A DNA stretch of 64,000 nucleotides from Streptomyces sp. NBC_01775 (GCF_035917675.1 NZ_CP109104.1:7812001-7876000), one strand, 5' to 3'; counted from the first letter of the stretch, positions 38,161 through 47,677 are shown. Numbers and translations: made by a program. Notes: a model not told the origin generated them from the sequence alone.

Positions 38161-38934
38161 ATGGACACGGTCATCGTGCAACTGCCCGAAAAGGAAGGGC
38201 AGTTCGAGGACGCTCCCGCCGACCGGCCCCGCCTGCTCCACCTGGGCCCGGGGGAGACGGCCGAGTTCGGGCGGGGCGAGCCCGGCAGCCCGGTGGAGGT
38301 CGCGCTCTCCGACCCCGGGGTCTCCCGCCACGCGGGCCAGATCACCGCAGCTGAGGACTACTGGCGGCTGTCCAACTACAGCGGGCACGTCACCTACGTG
38401 GTGGAGAACATGGAGGGCGCGGGGGAGCACATCAAGGTCCCGCCGGGACGGCTGGGCGCCCCCGTGCCGTTCGAGTTCTCCCGGGTGGTGCTGCCCTCCC
38501 GCGAAGGCGCCGCCTCGTTCAAGGTGTTCGCGCCCGAGCACGCGTACCTGGACGCCGGACTCGGCTTCCGCGCGGGCGAGCCGACCCAGAGCCCGTTCGC
38601 CCTGGACCAGACCTCGAAGTACTTCCTCGTCCTGCTCGCCCTGTGCGAGCCCCGGCTCAGGGACCCCTCCAGCGGCGCGATCCCCGGTGTCGGCGAAGTC
38701 CTCGACCGGCTGCGACCCCTGGAAGGCTGCGAGGACCTGACGCGCTCGGCGGTCAACTACCACATCGAGTATCTGGCCACGGTGAAGCTGCGGCTGCGCG
38801 AGGACACCGAGGAGCGCCCGGCCGGCACCAGCCGCAAGCGGGCCGAACTCGTCGCGCTCGCCCTGCGCTTCGACCTGGTGCGCGAGGAACACCTCGCTCT
38901 CCTGCGCACGGGGGAGGGGCGCGGCGATGGATGA
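38161..38934 (+). CDS. FHA-domain protein
   Basis: Protein of 257 residues with an N-terminal forkhead-associated domain (about 15-110): FGRGEPGSPVEVALSDPGVS followed by RH, the phosphothreonine-binding core. The C-terminal half (SKYFLVLLALCEPRL, LTRSAVNYHIEYLATVKLRL) looks like a winged-helix-type module. FHA domains read phosphorylated partners. The gene overlaps the kinase gene by 8 bp, so it is probably a substrate or adaptor of that kinase. Confidence 0.85.
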   Translation: MDTVIVQLPEKEGQFEDAPADRPRLLHLGPGETAEFGRGEPGSPVEVALSDPGVSRHAGQITAAEDYWRLSNYSGHVTYVVENMEGAGEHIKVPPGRLGAPVPFEFSRVVLPSREGAASFKVFAPEHAYLDAGLGFRAGEPTQSPFALDQTSKYFLVLLALCEPRLRDPSSGAIPGVGEVLDRLRPLEGCEDLTRSAVNYHIEYLATVKLRLREDTEERPAGTSRKRAELVALALRFDLVREEHLALLRTGEGRGDG

Positions 38935-40564
38935 GGCCACCGCACGGCTCGACCTGCCCGCCGGATACCGGGTGGGGGAGTGGACGCTGACCGACCGGCT
39001 CGGCGCCGGAAGCTGGGGCGTGGTGTACGCCGCCGAGGACGAGGCGGGCGGCCCTGCGGCCGTCAAGTTCCTGCCGACCCACCTGCTGCCGCCGGGCCAG
39101 CGCGAGGCGATGGAACAGCTCGTCCAGCGCGAGGTGCGCTTCAGCCTGGAAGCCGATCACCCGAACGTCGTACGCACCCGCGCGGCGCTGACGCTCCACG
39201 ACCCCGACCGCCCGGAGCTGGAGGGCGTCACCGCGCTGGTCATGGACCGCGCCGAGAACAGCCTCCAGGAGCTGCTGACCGGCGGATCCACGGGATCGGG
39301 CGGCTCCGGCCCCACGGGATCGGGCAGCACCGGTCCCGTACCCGAAGCGGCCCGCGTCCTCGCCGGGGTCGCCGCGGGGCTGGCCCACATCCACGAGCGG
39401 GGCTGGGTGCACGGCGACCTCAAGCCAGGCAACGTCCTGCTCGCCCCCGAAGGGCGGGTCTGGCTGGCCGACTTCGGGCTGACCGCCGAGCTGGACGGCA
39501 CCCACGCCTACGTCCCCCCGCTGGGCTCGCTCGACCATGTGCCGCCCGAATGGTGGTCGGACCGGGAGGGAGGCCGCAGCGTCGTCCGCCCCACGGCGGA
39601 CATCTGGGCCTTCGGCGTGCTGGCACACCAGGTGCTCACCGGCGGAGCGCACCCCTTCCCCGGCGGCACGGCCCGCGCCCGCGCCCTGGCCGCGCAGGCG
39701 TACGCGCGCGGCAGCGCCGAACTCCGCCTCGACAACGGCGTCCCCGCGCCCTGGCACGAGCTGATCGCGGACTGTCTACGTCCCGACCACGGCTCCCGCG
39801 CAGCCCTCGGAGCGGCGGAACTGGCCGCCAGAGCCGGCGCGTTGCGGGACAGACCGCCGACAGGTGAGGAAGGACGGCCCGGGGAGGACGCCGGAGGGGA
39901 CACGGCGGGCGAGGGTGCCGGACCCGAGGGCGCCGGACCGCAGCCGTCAGGGGCCCGCCGCCGTCGTCTCGCCGTGCTGGCGGCGGCCATCGGCGTGCCC
40001 GTGGTGGGCGCCGCCGCCGTGGCCGGTGCCCTTTTGGGGGACGGTACGGCAGCTCCCGAGAGCAAGCCCGAGTCCAAGGCCACCGCCTCGTCGAGCCCGG
40101 TGGCCGGCGCCCTCCCGGCCAAGTCCGACGTACCGCGCTCCTTGCGGCCGACGATCACCCGCGCCGCCCGGCTGTGCGCGGACGAGGAGGTCACCCCGGC
40201 GCTGCTCGCGGCGATGCTCAAGGCGGAGAGCGGCTTCGACGCCAAGGCGAAGCGCCCCGAGACCGACGAGTACGGCATCGCGATGTGGACGCCGTCCGTC
40301 TTCAAGGGGTGGGCAGCCGACGGTGACCACGACGGCGACAAGGACTACATGTCCCCGCCCGACGCGATCTCGGCCATGTCCAACTACGTGTGCTGGATGG
40401 ACCAGCAGTTCAAGAAGAAGGGCCTGCGCGAGGACCTGCCCGGCTTCATGGCGGCCGGATACCGCACCAGTTCGCGCACGGTCATCGAGGAGAGGGGCGT
40501 CCCCGAACGCCTCCGCCCCCACGTGAACCGCGTCAAGCGCTACCTGAAGGAGTACTCGCGCTGA
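38927..40564 (+). CDS. Ser/Thr kinase fused to lytic-transglycosylase-like ectodomain
   Basis: Protein of 545 residues. Kinase domain about 15-310: LGAGSWGVV (25-33), Lys47, HGDLKPGN (162-169, non-RD loop), DFG (182-184), PPEWW and DIWAFG. An acidic linker is followed by one transmembrane helix at about 348-370. The outside domain, about 405-545, has the soluble lytic transglycosylase pattern (MLKAESGFDAKAK with putative catalytic Glu434, then YGIAMWTPSVF). The usual streptomycete kinase ectodomain is PASTA, so this is unusual. It may sense or cut peptidoglycan while signalling to the FHA partner encoded in the same operon. Confidence 0.85.
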   Translation: MDEATARLDLPAGYRVGEWTLTDRLGAGSWGVVYAAEDEAGGPAAVKFLPTHLLPPGQREAMEQLVQREVRFSLEADHPNVVRTRAALTLHDPDRPELEGVTALVMDRAENSLQELLTGGSTGSGGSGPTGSGSTGPVPEAARVLAGVAAGLAHIHERGWVHGDLKPGNVLLAPEGRVWLADFGLTAELDGTHAYVPPLGSLDHVPPEWWSDREGGRSVVRPTADIWAFGVLAHQVLTGGAHPFPGGTARARALAAQAYARGSAELRLDNGVPAPWHELIADCLRPDHGSRAALGAAELAARAGALRDRPPTGEEGRPGEDAGGDTAGEGAGPEGAGPQPSGARRRRLAVLAAAIGVPVVGAAAVAGALLGDGTAAPESKPESKATASSSPVAGALPAKSDVPRSLRPTITRAARLCADEEVTPALLAAMLKAESGFDAKAKRPETDEYGIAMWTPSVFKGWAADGDHDGDKDYMSPPDAISAMSNYVCWMDQQFKKKGLREDLPGFMAAGYRTSSRTVIEERGVPERLRPHVNRVKRYLKEYSR

Positions 40565-41030
40565 CCGCGCGGAATGCCCCGCAGGGAGCGCCGCGACCGG
40601 TGCGGCCGGCTCCCACGGGGGGCGGGAGGACCCGCGCACGCGCCGGCTCCCCCGAGACCTGGCGCATGCTTGCGGTTCCCCCGTCCCCCATGTCCCCCGA
40701 ACAGCCCGCCGAGCCCACACTCCGGACGTGTGGTGGCACATCCGGTGCGCGCGGGACTTTCGACCCGGCGAACCCCAGGCGAACTCCGTGCGCGGTGCGG
40801 AGCCCCACCGATGATGGTTCCGGGGCCCCGGCGCGCCTTTCCCTCGCCGTGATTCACACACTAGGAACAGCGGAGCCGAAGGGGTACCTGACGAATGTCA
40901 GGAGGGCGCCCCGCCTCTCGTCCCGCTTCCCGTCCCGCCTCCTGCCCCGCCCATGACCTGGTCCGACCCGGCGTCACCGCGCCGCGGGCCGTGGGAGAGC
41001 ATGAGTGGCGGAGACGTGAAGGAGGACGCC
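40565..41030. other. 466-bp non-coding region with a palindrome
   Basis: No gene is convincing. At 40883-40902 the sequence GGTACCTGACGAATGTCAGG repeats, with two changes, the 20-bp motif at 38101-38120 (CCTGAC-N4-GTCAGG here). No -10 box follows it at the expected distance. It lies 128 bp before the oxidase start. Confidence 0.55.
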
Positions 41031-42464
41031 ATGACGACCGCCGGGGTCCGCGAGGCGCTGACCGCAGCACTTCCGGACAGCAACCTGATCACCGACCCCG
41101 ACGTGCTGGCCGCGCTCAGCGCCGACGACGCCGAGTGGGCCGAGGCGGGCAGCCCCCTGGCAGCCCTGCGCGCCGCCTCCACCGAGGAGGTCCGGGCGGC
41201 GGTGCGGGCCTGCGCCGCGCTGCGCGTTCCGGTGGTCACCCGCGGTGCGGGTACCGGACTGTCGGGCGGGGCCAACGCCACCGACGGCTGCCTCGTGCTC
41301 GACCTGTCCCGGATGAACCGGATCCTGGAGATCGACGAGGACAACCTGCTCGCCGTCGTCCAGCCCGGCGTCGTCAACAACGACCTCAAGGCCGCCGTCG
41401 CTGAGCGCGGCCTGTGGTATCCGCCGGACCCCGCCAGCGCGCCCTGGTCCACCATCGGCGGCAACGTCGCCACCAACGCCGGCGGGCTGTGCTGCCTGAA
41501 GTACGGCGTCACCCGCGACTACGTCCTCGGCCTCGAAGCCGTCATGGGCGGCCCGGCGGGGGAGTACGGCACCGCCGTACGGGTCGGACGGCGCACCACC
41601 AAGGGCGTCAGCGGCTACGACCTGACCGGGCTGCTCGTCGGCTCCGAGGGGACGCTGGGCGTCCTCACCGAGATCACCGTGCGGCTGCGGCCCGCCCTGC
41701 GCGAGCCCCCGCACACCGTGGTCGGCGCCTTCGACAGCCTGGTGGCGGCGGGCGAGGCCGTCGCCCTGTGCACCCGGCGCGGGCTGCGCCCGGCCGCGCT
41801 GGAACTGCTGGACCGCGCCTGCATGGAGGCCGTAGAGGACTGGAAACACCTGGGCATCGAAGCGGGCGCCGCCGCCCTGCTGCTGGCCCGGGTGGACGAC
41901 CCCGGCCAGGCGGGGACCGACGAAGCGGCGGCCGTGGCGCACGCGTTCAGCGAGGCCGGGGCGCTGTGGGCGGAGCGCTCCACCGACGAGATCGAGGCGG
42001 AGGCGCTCTTCGAGGTGCGCAGGCTCGCCTACCCCGCGCTGGAGCGGCTGGGGCCCGTACTGACCGAGGACGTGTGCGTGCCGCGCTCGGCGGTGCCCGC
42101 GATGCTGGCCCGCACCGAGGAGATCGGCAAGCGGCACGGCGTCCGCGTCGCCACCATCGCGCACGCGGGCGACGGCAACCTCCACCCCCTGCTGATCACC
42201 CCGCCCGGCGACGACGCGGCCCGGCGCGCCGCGCAGGCGGCCTTCGAGGAACTGCTCACCGAGGCCGTCGCGCTGGGCGGCACCGTCACCGGGGAACACG
42301 GCGTCGGCCTCCTCAAGCGCGGCGGGATGCGCAGCGAACTGGGGCCCGAGGTCTGCGCGGTGCAGCAGGCGCTCAAGGACACGCTCGACCCGCTCGGCCT
42401 CTTCAACCCCGGGAAGGTCGTCGGAGGGGCGGCGGAACCGGAGCCGGGAGCCAGCACGCGCTGA
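41031..42464 (+). CDS. FAD-linked oxidase, GlcD/D-lactate dehydrogenase type
   Basis: Flavoprotein of 477 residues of the vanillyl-alcohol-oxidase superfamily. The FAD-binding half has VPVVTRGAGTGLSGGA and STIGGNVATNAGG. The C-terminal half has the GlcD/DLD metal motif (VATIAHAGDGNLHPLLITPP) and TGEHGVGLLKRGG. Such enzymes oxidise 2-hydroxy acids such as D-lactate, glycolate or D-2-hydroxyglutarate. The ATG at 41031 follows AAGGAGG. It is convergent with the GntR gene and need not belong to the galactoside cluster. Substrate unassigned. Confidence 0.9.
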   Translation: MTTAGVREALTAALPDSNLITDPDVLAALSADDAEWAEAGSPLAALRAASTEEVRAAVRACAALRVPVVTRGAGTGLSGGANATDGCLVLDLSRMNRILEIDEDNLLAVVQPGVVNNDLKAAVAERGLWYPPDPASAPWSTIGGNVATNAGGLCCLKYGVTRDYVLGLEAVMGGPAGEYGTAVRVGRRTTKGVSGYDLTGLLVGSEGTLGVLTEITVRLRPALREPPHTVVGAFDSLVAAGEAVALCTRRGLRPAALELLDRACMEAVEDWKHLGIEAGAAALLLARVDDPGQAGTDEAAAVAHAFSEAGALWAERSTDEIEAEALFEVRRLAYPALERLGPVLTEDVCVPRSAVPAMLARTEEIGKRHGVRVATIAHAGDGNLHPLLITPPGDDAARRAAQAAFEELLTEAVALGGTVTGEHGVGLLKRGGMRSELGPEVCAVQQALKDTLDPLGLFNPGKVVGGAAEPEPGASTR

Positions 42465-42521
42465 CGAAGGCGCGAGCCCGGCAGGGCCCGGACGAGAAGC
42501 CCCAGATCCAAACGAGACGCC

Positions 42522-43250
42522 CTAGAAGTCCCGCAGCTCGGCCAGGTCCTGGGCGGCCTGGTGGAGCAGGGCGCGCATGGCCGCCTCCGCCGCGTCCGGG
42601 TCCTGGCCGCGTACGGCCTCCAGGACCGCGCGGTGGCTGGGAACCGGGTCCTCCGGGTGATGGCCGGGGCCGTGGACCAGCCGGTCCCGGGCCGCCAGAC
42701 CGGTGGAGATGACCATCTCCATGCGCTCCAGCAGCTCGTTGTGGGAGGCGGCCAGCAGGGCGCGGTGGAAGGCGAGGTCCGCCTCGACCGCCTCCGGAGC
42801 GCCGTTGTCCGCCGCGCCCATCGCCGACAGCGCCCCGTCCAGCGCGGCCAGATCGGCGTCCGTCCGGCGCTCCGCCGCCAGCCGCACCGACGCGGGCTCG
42901 ACGATGCCGCGCACCTCGTCCAGGTCGCGCAGCAGCGGCGGCCCGGCGTCGGAGGAGGCGGTGGCCGAGGACTGGAACTGCCAGCGCAGCACGTCGGCGT
43001 CCAGCAGGTTCCAGTCCGAGCGGGGGCGTATGAAGGTGCCGCGCTTCTGCCGGGCGTCGACCATGCCCTTGGCCGCCAGCACCTTCAACGACTCGCGCAG
43101 CGCGGTCAGGCTGACGCCCAGCTCCTCCTGGAGCGCGGCGAGATCGAGCGTGGCGCCCTCGGCGAGCCCACCGGCGAGCACCTGGTGCGCGATGGCCTCC
43201 ACGGTCTGGCCGTGGATTCCCCGGCGCGCGTACCTGGCCACCGGCCACAC
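42522..43250 (-). CDS. GntR-family regulator, FadR/FCD subgroup
   Basis: Regulator of 242 residues. The N-terminal winged helix is at about 12-80 (LDLAALQEELGVSLTALRES, KRGTFIRPRSDWNLLD). The FCD ligand-binding domain at about 95-235 keeps helices with the metal-binding pattern (DLAFHRALLAASHN, SHRAVLEAVRGQD). The same subgroup contains DgoR, the galactonate-responsive repressor of E. coli. Given the galactonate dehydratase gene nearby, a DgoR-like role is likely. Start GTG at 43250 or 43241, the latter better spaced from GGGAAGG. Confidence 0.88.
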   Translation of the reverse strand: MWPVARYARRGIHGQTVEAIAHQVLAGGLAEGATLDLAALQEELGVSLTALRESLKVLAAKGMVDARQKRGTFIRPRSDWNLLDADVLRWQFQSSATASSDAGPPLLRDLDEVRGIVEPASVRLAAERRTDADLAALDGALSAMGAADNGAPEAVEADLAFHRALLAASHNELLERMEMVISTGLAARDRLVHGPGHHPEDPVPSHRAVLEAVRGQDPDAAEAAMRALLHQAAQDLAELRDF

Positions 43251-43320
43251 CTTCCCTTCTGTACGACGGCAGCCTGACAGCTGCGTGACGGCCGCACGAC
43301 CGACCCGGACACCCGCCCCG

Positions 43321-44106
43321 TCAGGCCGACGACTTTACGACGCTCCAGCCACCGTCCACGACCAGGCTCGTTCCGCTGACGTACGAGGCTTCCGGTGCGG
43401 CCAGGAAGGCGATGGCGGCGGCCACCTCGGACGGGTCGCCCAGCCGCCGGGCCGTCGTCTGCTCGGCGCTGGCCCTGCGCTCCTCCTCGGGGACCCTGTC
43501 CCACAGCCGGGTCAGCACGGGCCCCGGCAGCACGGCGTTGACCCGTACCCGAGGCCCGTACTCCACGGCGAGCTGGCTGCTGAGCGAGAGCAGGCCGCCC
43601 TTGGCCGCGGCGTAGGCGGGGTGTCCGGGGATGCCGTGGCGGGCGTGGACGGAGGAGACGAGGACGACCGCACCCGGGAGGTCGTGCGCGCGCAGGCCGG
43701 GCAGACAGGCGCGGACGCCGAGGAAGGCGGCGGTCAGCCCCACGTCGAGCTGCCGCTGCCAGGAGTCGGTGGCGGTCTCGTGCGCCGGTGCGACCTCGAC
43801 CTTCACCGCGTTGGAGACGAGGACGGAGACCGGGCCGAAGCCGTCCGCCGCGCGAAGGACGCGGGCCCAGCCCTCCTCCGTCGCCACGTCGGCGGCCAGG
43901 GAAGCGGCCCTCCCGCCGTCGGCCCGCACCGCCTCGGCGACGGCGGCGGCGCCGGCCGCGTCGATGTCGGCGACCACGACGGCCGCGCCCTCGGCGGCCA
44001 GCCGGTGGGCCGTGGCGGCGCCGATGCCCGCCGCCGCGCCGGTCACGACGGCGCATTGACCGGCGAACCTCGGGATCTGTGCGTTCCTCGGGATCTGTGC
44101 GCTCAT
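43321..44106 (-). CDS. SDR-family dehydrogenase, possible sugar dehydrogenase
   Basis: Classical SDR of 261 residues with TGAAAGIG, SNAV at the NNAG position, VLVSSVHARHG and the active-site YAAAK. The ATG at 44106 is chosen because longer frames read into the divergent promoter region. It lies between the GntR gene and the divergent beta-galactosidase operon. A reasonable inference is NAD(P)-dependent oxidation of galactose to galactonolactone, the step missing between beta-galactosidase and galactonate dehydratase. Other sugar-acid dehydrogenase roles are possible. Confidence 0.85.
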   Translation of the reverse strand: MSAQIPRNAQIPRFAGQCAVVTGAAAGIGAATAHRLAAEGAAVVVADIDAAGAAAVAEAVRADGGRAASLAADVATEEGWARVLRAADGFGPVSVLVSNAVKVEVAPAHETATDSWQRQLDVGLTAAFLGVRACLPGLRAHDLPGAVVLVSSVHARHGIPGHPAYAAAKGGLLSLSSQLAVEYGPRVRVNAVLPGPVLTRLWDRVPEEERRASAEQTTARRLGDPSEVAAAIAFLAAPEASYVSGTSLVVDGGWSVVKSSA

Positions 44107-44215
44107 GGCAGGAGCCTGGGTCGTCAAAAGAAGCCCGTCAACAACTATTAATAAAAAAGGAGTTCTTGTACGGTGCGGCGTCATCAGCGAACTCGTCGTG
44201 AGGGGCGAAGCACCC
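44107..44215. promoter_or_regulatory. AT-rich divergent promoter region
   Basis: The gap between the SDR gene and the beta-galactosidase gene holds an unusually AT-rich block at 44139-44160, including CAACTATTAATAAAAAA with the small palindrome TATTAATA at 44147-44154. In such GC-rich DNA this is a likely promoter and operator, perhaps for the neighbouring GntR regulator. Confidence 0.5.
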
Positions 44216-46231
44216 ATGACCGCAGACACCGGCCGCATCCACTTCGGCGGCGACTACAACCCCGACCACTGGCCCGAGGAGGTCTGGGCCGAGGACATCC
44301 GGCTGATGAAGGAGGCCGGGGTCTCCATGGTCACGGCCGGGATCTTCTCCTGGGCACGCGTCGAACCCCGGCCCGGTGCCTGGGACTTCGGCTGGTTCGA
44401 CCGCGTCATGGACAACCTCGGCGACGCCGGGATCCGCGTCTGCCTCGCCACCATGACCGCTTCGCCGCCGCCCTGGCTGAGCGAGCTGCACCCCGAGATC
44501 CTCCCGCAGACCGCCGAGGGCGTCCGCAAGTGGCCGGGCTCGCGGCAGCACTACTGCCCCTCCAGCCCGGTCTACCGCGAGCACGCCGTCCGCCTCGTCG
44601 AGCAGCTCGCCATCCGCTACGCGGACCACCCCGCGCTGGACACCTGGCACATCGGCAACGAATACGGATGCAGCAATCCCGTCTGCCACTGCGACGTGTC
44701 GGCCGCCGACTTCCGCCGCTGGCTGCGCGAGCGCTACGGCACCGTCGGGGGCCTCAACACCGCCTGGGCCACCACCTTCTGGTCGCAGCGCTACGACACC
44801 TTCGAGCAGATCCTGCCGCCCCGTACAACCCCCACCCACCCCAACCCGGCCCAGGTGCTGGACTACGCGCGCTTCAGCGACGACGCGCTCCTCCAGTGCT
44901 ACCTCGCCGAGAAGGAGGTGCTGCGCCGCGTCACCCCAGGGCTGCCCATCACCACCAACCACATGCCGCACCACAAGCCGGTGGACCCCTACGCCTGGGC
45001 CCCGCACGAGGACGTGCAGTCGCTGGACTTCTACCAGGAACCCTTCGACAGCGAGACCCACCTCGAGGCCGGTGCCGCCTTCGACGTCACCCGCTCAGCC
45101 GGTGCCGGGCGCCCGTGGATGCTGATGGAGCAGGCCCCCAGCGCCGTCAACTGGCGGGCCCGCAACAGCCCCAAACCGGCCGGGAAGATGCGGCTGTGGA
45201 GCTGGCAGGCCGTCGCGCAGGGCGCCGACGCGGTGCTCTACTTCCAGTGGCGGCAATCCCTGGGCGGTGCCGAGAAGTTCCACTCCGCGATGGTGCCGCA
45301 CGGCGGCACCGGCACCCGCGTCTTCCGCGAGGTGTGCGAGCTGGGCCGGGAGCTGGGCTCCGTACCGCAGCTCGCCGGCACCCGGCCCGCGCCCCAGGTC
45401 GCGCTCGTCATCGACTGGAACAGCTGGTGGGCGCTGGAGCAGAGCTCTCACCCGTCCTCGGCGCTCAGCCAGAAGGAGACGCTGCTGCGCCACTACAAGC
45501 CGCTGTTCGAAGCGGGCGTCCCCTGCGACATCGTCCCGCCCGACCGGGATCTGACGGCGTACAAGCTGGTGGTCGTCCCCAACCTGTACCTGACGAGCGA
45601 GGCGACCGGCGCCGCGCTGACCGCGTATGTGCGCGGCGGCGGCCATCTGCTGGTCTCCTACTTCACCGGCATCTCCGACGAGTGCGACCGCGTCCACCCG
45701 GGCGGCTACCCCGCGCCGCTGCGGGAGGTGCTGGGCCTGCGTGTCGAGGAGTTCTGGCCGCTGGCGGAGGGGCAGCGCCTCGCGTTGCGCGGCGCACTTG
45801 ACGAGGGGCCGGGCGACGAATTCGGCGGCGGCGACCTGTGGTCCGAGGCGATCGACCTCGAAGGGGCCGCCGCCGTGGCCGAGTTCGGCGACGGCGAGCT
45901 GGCCGGACGACCGGCCGTCACCCGGCACGCGTACGGCGACGGGGTGGCCTGGTACGCGGGGACGCGCCTGGACGCCATGACGACACGCGCGCTGATGGAC
46001 CGGGTGCGCGAGGACGCCGGTGCCGCGCCCGTGGTCGACGGGCTGCCCGAAGGCGTTCAGGCCACCGTCCGCGAAGGCGCGGGCGGCCGTTTCCTGTTCC
46101 TGCTCAACCACGGCGAGGTCGCGGCCCGGATCGTGCTGCCGGCTCCGGGACGCGACCTGCTCGGCGACCCGGCCGAGGAGATCACCAGCCTCACCCTCCC
46201 CGCTCGCGGAGTGGCTGTGGTGCGGCACTGA
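44216..46231 (+). CDS. GH42 beta-galactosidase
   Basis: Cytoplasmic enzyme of 671 residues, no signal peptide. The GH42 start FGGDYNPDHWPEEVWAEDIR, the acid/base Glu in WHIGNEYGC near residue 148 and the nucleophile Glu in WMLMEQAP near 304 are all present. A trimerisation/beta-trefoil-like part with TSEATGAALTAYVRGGGHLL and a C-terminal beta domain complete the family architecture. It hydrolyses terminal beta-galactose from imported oligosaccharides (galactan or lactose-like). It heads the operon with the importer and galactonate dehydratase. GAGGGG precedes the ATG. Confidence 0.94.
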   Translation: MTADTGRIHFGGDYNPDHWPEEVWAEDIRLMKEAGVSMVTAGIFSWARVEPRPGAWDFGWFDRVMDNLGDAGIRVCLATMTASPPPWLSELHPEILPQTAEGVRKWPGSRQHYCPSSPVYREHAVRLVEQLAIRYADHPALDTWHIGNEYGCSNPVCHCDVSAADFRRWLRERYGTVGGLNTAWATTFWSQRYDTFEQILPPRTTPTHPNPAQVLDYARFSDDALLQCYLAEKEVLRRVTPGLPITTNHMPHHKPVDPYAWAPHEDVQSLDFYQEPFDSETHLEAGAAFDVTRSAGAGRPWMLMEQAPSAVNWRARNSPKPAGKMRLWSWQAVAQGADAVLYFQWRQSLGGAEKFHSAMVPHGGTGTRVFREVCELGRELGSVPQLAGTRPAPQVALVIDWNSWWALEQSSHPSSALSQKETLLRHYKPLFEAGVPCDIVPPDRDLTAYKLVVVPNLYLTSEATGAALTAYVRGGGHLLVSYFTGISDECDRVHPGGYPAPLREVLGLRVEEFWPLAEGQRLALRGALDEGPGDEFGGGDLWSEAIDLEGAAAVAEFGDGELAGRPAVTRHAYGDGVAWYAGTRLDAMTTRALMDRVREDAGAAPVVDGLPEGVQATVREGAGGRFLFLLNHGEVAARIVLPAPGRDLLGDPAEEITSLTLPARGVAVVRH

Positions 46232-46345
46232 CGCTGTGCCCGGCCGGCCCGTACCGGCCGCGCGCCGCCGCGGACAGACCTTCCCCCGGGGCGGCACCCA
46301 CGCGAGCCGCCGGCAGCGGCACCCGCGCACTGACAAGGAGGTCAG

Positions 46346-47677
46346 ATGCCCACCCGAAGGAAAGTCCTGGCATGGGGCGCCGCGGCGGCCACCGCCACCC
46401 CCGCGCTCGCCGCCTGCGGCGAGTCGGCGGGCGCCGCCCGTATGACGACGGCCACCCGGCGCAGACCCGGTCAGAAGGTCCGGCTCGTCTTCTGGACCTG
46501 GGTCCCGCTCCAGAAGGCCGCCGCGCTGTGGAACAAACACCACCCCGACATCCAGGTCGACGTGCAGACCGTGCCCGCCAACACCTCGGGCGGCTACCAG
46601 AAGATGCACTCCAGCCTCAAGGCGGGCGATCCGCCCGACCTGGCGCAGATCGAGTACTGGGCGCTGCCGGAATTCATGCTCGCCAACGGCCTCACCGACC
46701 TCAGCGAATACGGGGCCGACAAGCTCAAGGACAGCTACGTCGACTGGCAGTGGAAGCAGGGCGTCTTCGCCGGCCGGACCCACGCCATGCCGCAGGCCTC
46801 CGGCCCCATGGGCTACTTCTACCGCAAGGACCTGTACGAGAAATGGGACGTGGAGGTCCCCAGGACCTGGGAGGCCTTCCGCGAGGCCGCCGTGAAGATC
46901 AAGAAGCGCGGCGGCGGCTCCCTCATCACCGCCTTCCCGCCCGCCAACGCCCAGTGGTTCTCCTCTTTCCCCTGGCAGCGCGGCGCGCACTGGGTCCGCG
47001 TCGAGGACGACACCTGGGTTGTCGACCTGACCGGCAAGGAGTCCATGGAGGTCGCCGCCTTCTGGGACGGCATGCTGCGCGACAAGCTCCTCGCCCCGAT
47101 CCAGGACTCGCAGTCCGCCTTCTTCAAGGGCCTTCAGACCGGCCAGCTCGCCAGCTGGCTCGGCGCCCAGTGGCAGGACGCGCTGGTACGCGGCAACGCC
47201 CCCGGCACCAAGGGAAAATGGCGGGTGGCCGAGCTGCCGCAGTGGCAGGCGGGGGAGCACGCCTCCGCCAACTGGGGCGGCTCCTCCACCGCGATCCTCC
47301 AAGGCTCCCGCCACCCCGTGGAGGCGCTGAAGTTCGCGCACTGGCTCAACACCGACCCCGCGAGCATCGACCTGCTCGTCGCCGCCGGATACGGCTGGCC
47401 GGCGGCCAGGATCGACCTGAAGAAGTCGGCGCTGGGCAAGCCGGATCCCTTCTTCGGCGGCCAGCGCTACAACGAGGTCTTCCAGGTGTCCGACCGGAAC
47501 GTGGACACCTCCTGGCGCTTCTCCCCGACCACCACACAGTCCTTCGCGCACATCCAGGACAACATCGGCCGGGTCGTCGCCGGGCACGGCAGCGTCCAGG
47601 ACGCGCTCAGGGACGCGCAGGAGAAATTCGTGGACGACCTCAAGGCCAAAGGGCTGAAGGCGAGGAGCGCGTCATGA
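46346..47677 (+). CDS. oligosaccharide ABC transporter binding lipoprotein (CUT1)
   Basis: Protein of 443 residues with a twin-arginine-like signal (PTRRKVLAWGAAAATATPA) and lipobox Cys24. It shows the family-1 extracellular solute-binding pattern ([60 protein letters not shown]). It should bind the galactoside that the GH42 enzyme cuts. AAGGAGG precedes the ATG. Its stop overlaps the permease start as ATGA. Confidence 0.92.
   Translation: MPTRRKVLAWGAAAATATPALAACGESAGAARMTTATRRRPGQKVRLVFWTWVPLQKAAALWNKHHPDIQVDVQTVPANTSGGYQKMHSSLKAGDPPDLAQIEYWALPEFMLANGLTDLSEYGADKLKDSYVDWQWKQGVFAGRTHAMPQASGPMGYFYRKDLYEKWDVEVPRTWEAFREAAVKIKKRGGGSLITAFPPANAQWFSSFPWQRGAHWVRVEDDTWVVDLTGKESMEVAAFWDGMLRDKLLAPIQDSQSAFFKGLQTGQLASWLGAQWQDALVRGNAPGTKGKWRVAELPQWQAGEHASANWGGSSTAILQGSRHPVEALKFAHWLNTDPASIDLLVAAGYGWPAARIDLKKSALGKPDPFFGGQRYNEVFQVSDRNVDTSWRFSPTTTQSFAHIQDNIGRVVAGHGSVQDALRDAQEKFVDDLKAKGLKARSAS

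Noticed and set aside
45838..47673. N-terminal extension of the MalF-type permease
   Set aside because: Extension is arginine-rich and overlaps the complete binding-protein gene; the ATG at 47674 with ATGA overlap is the real start.
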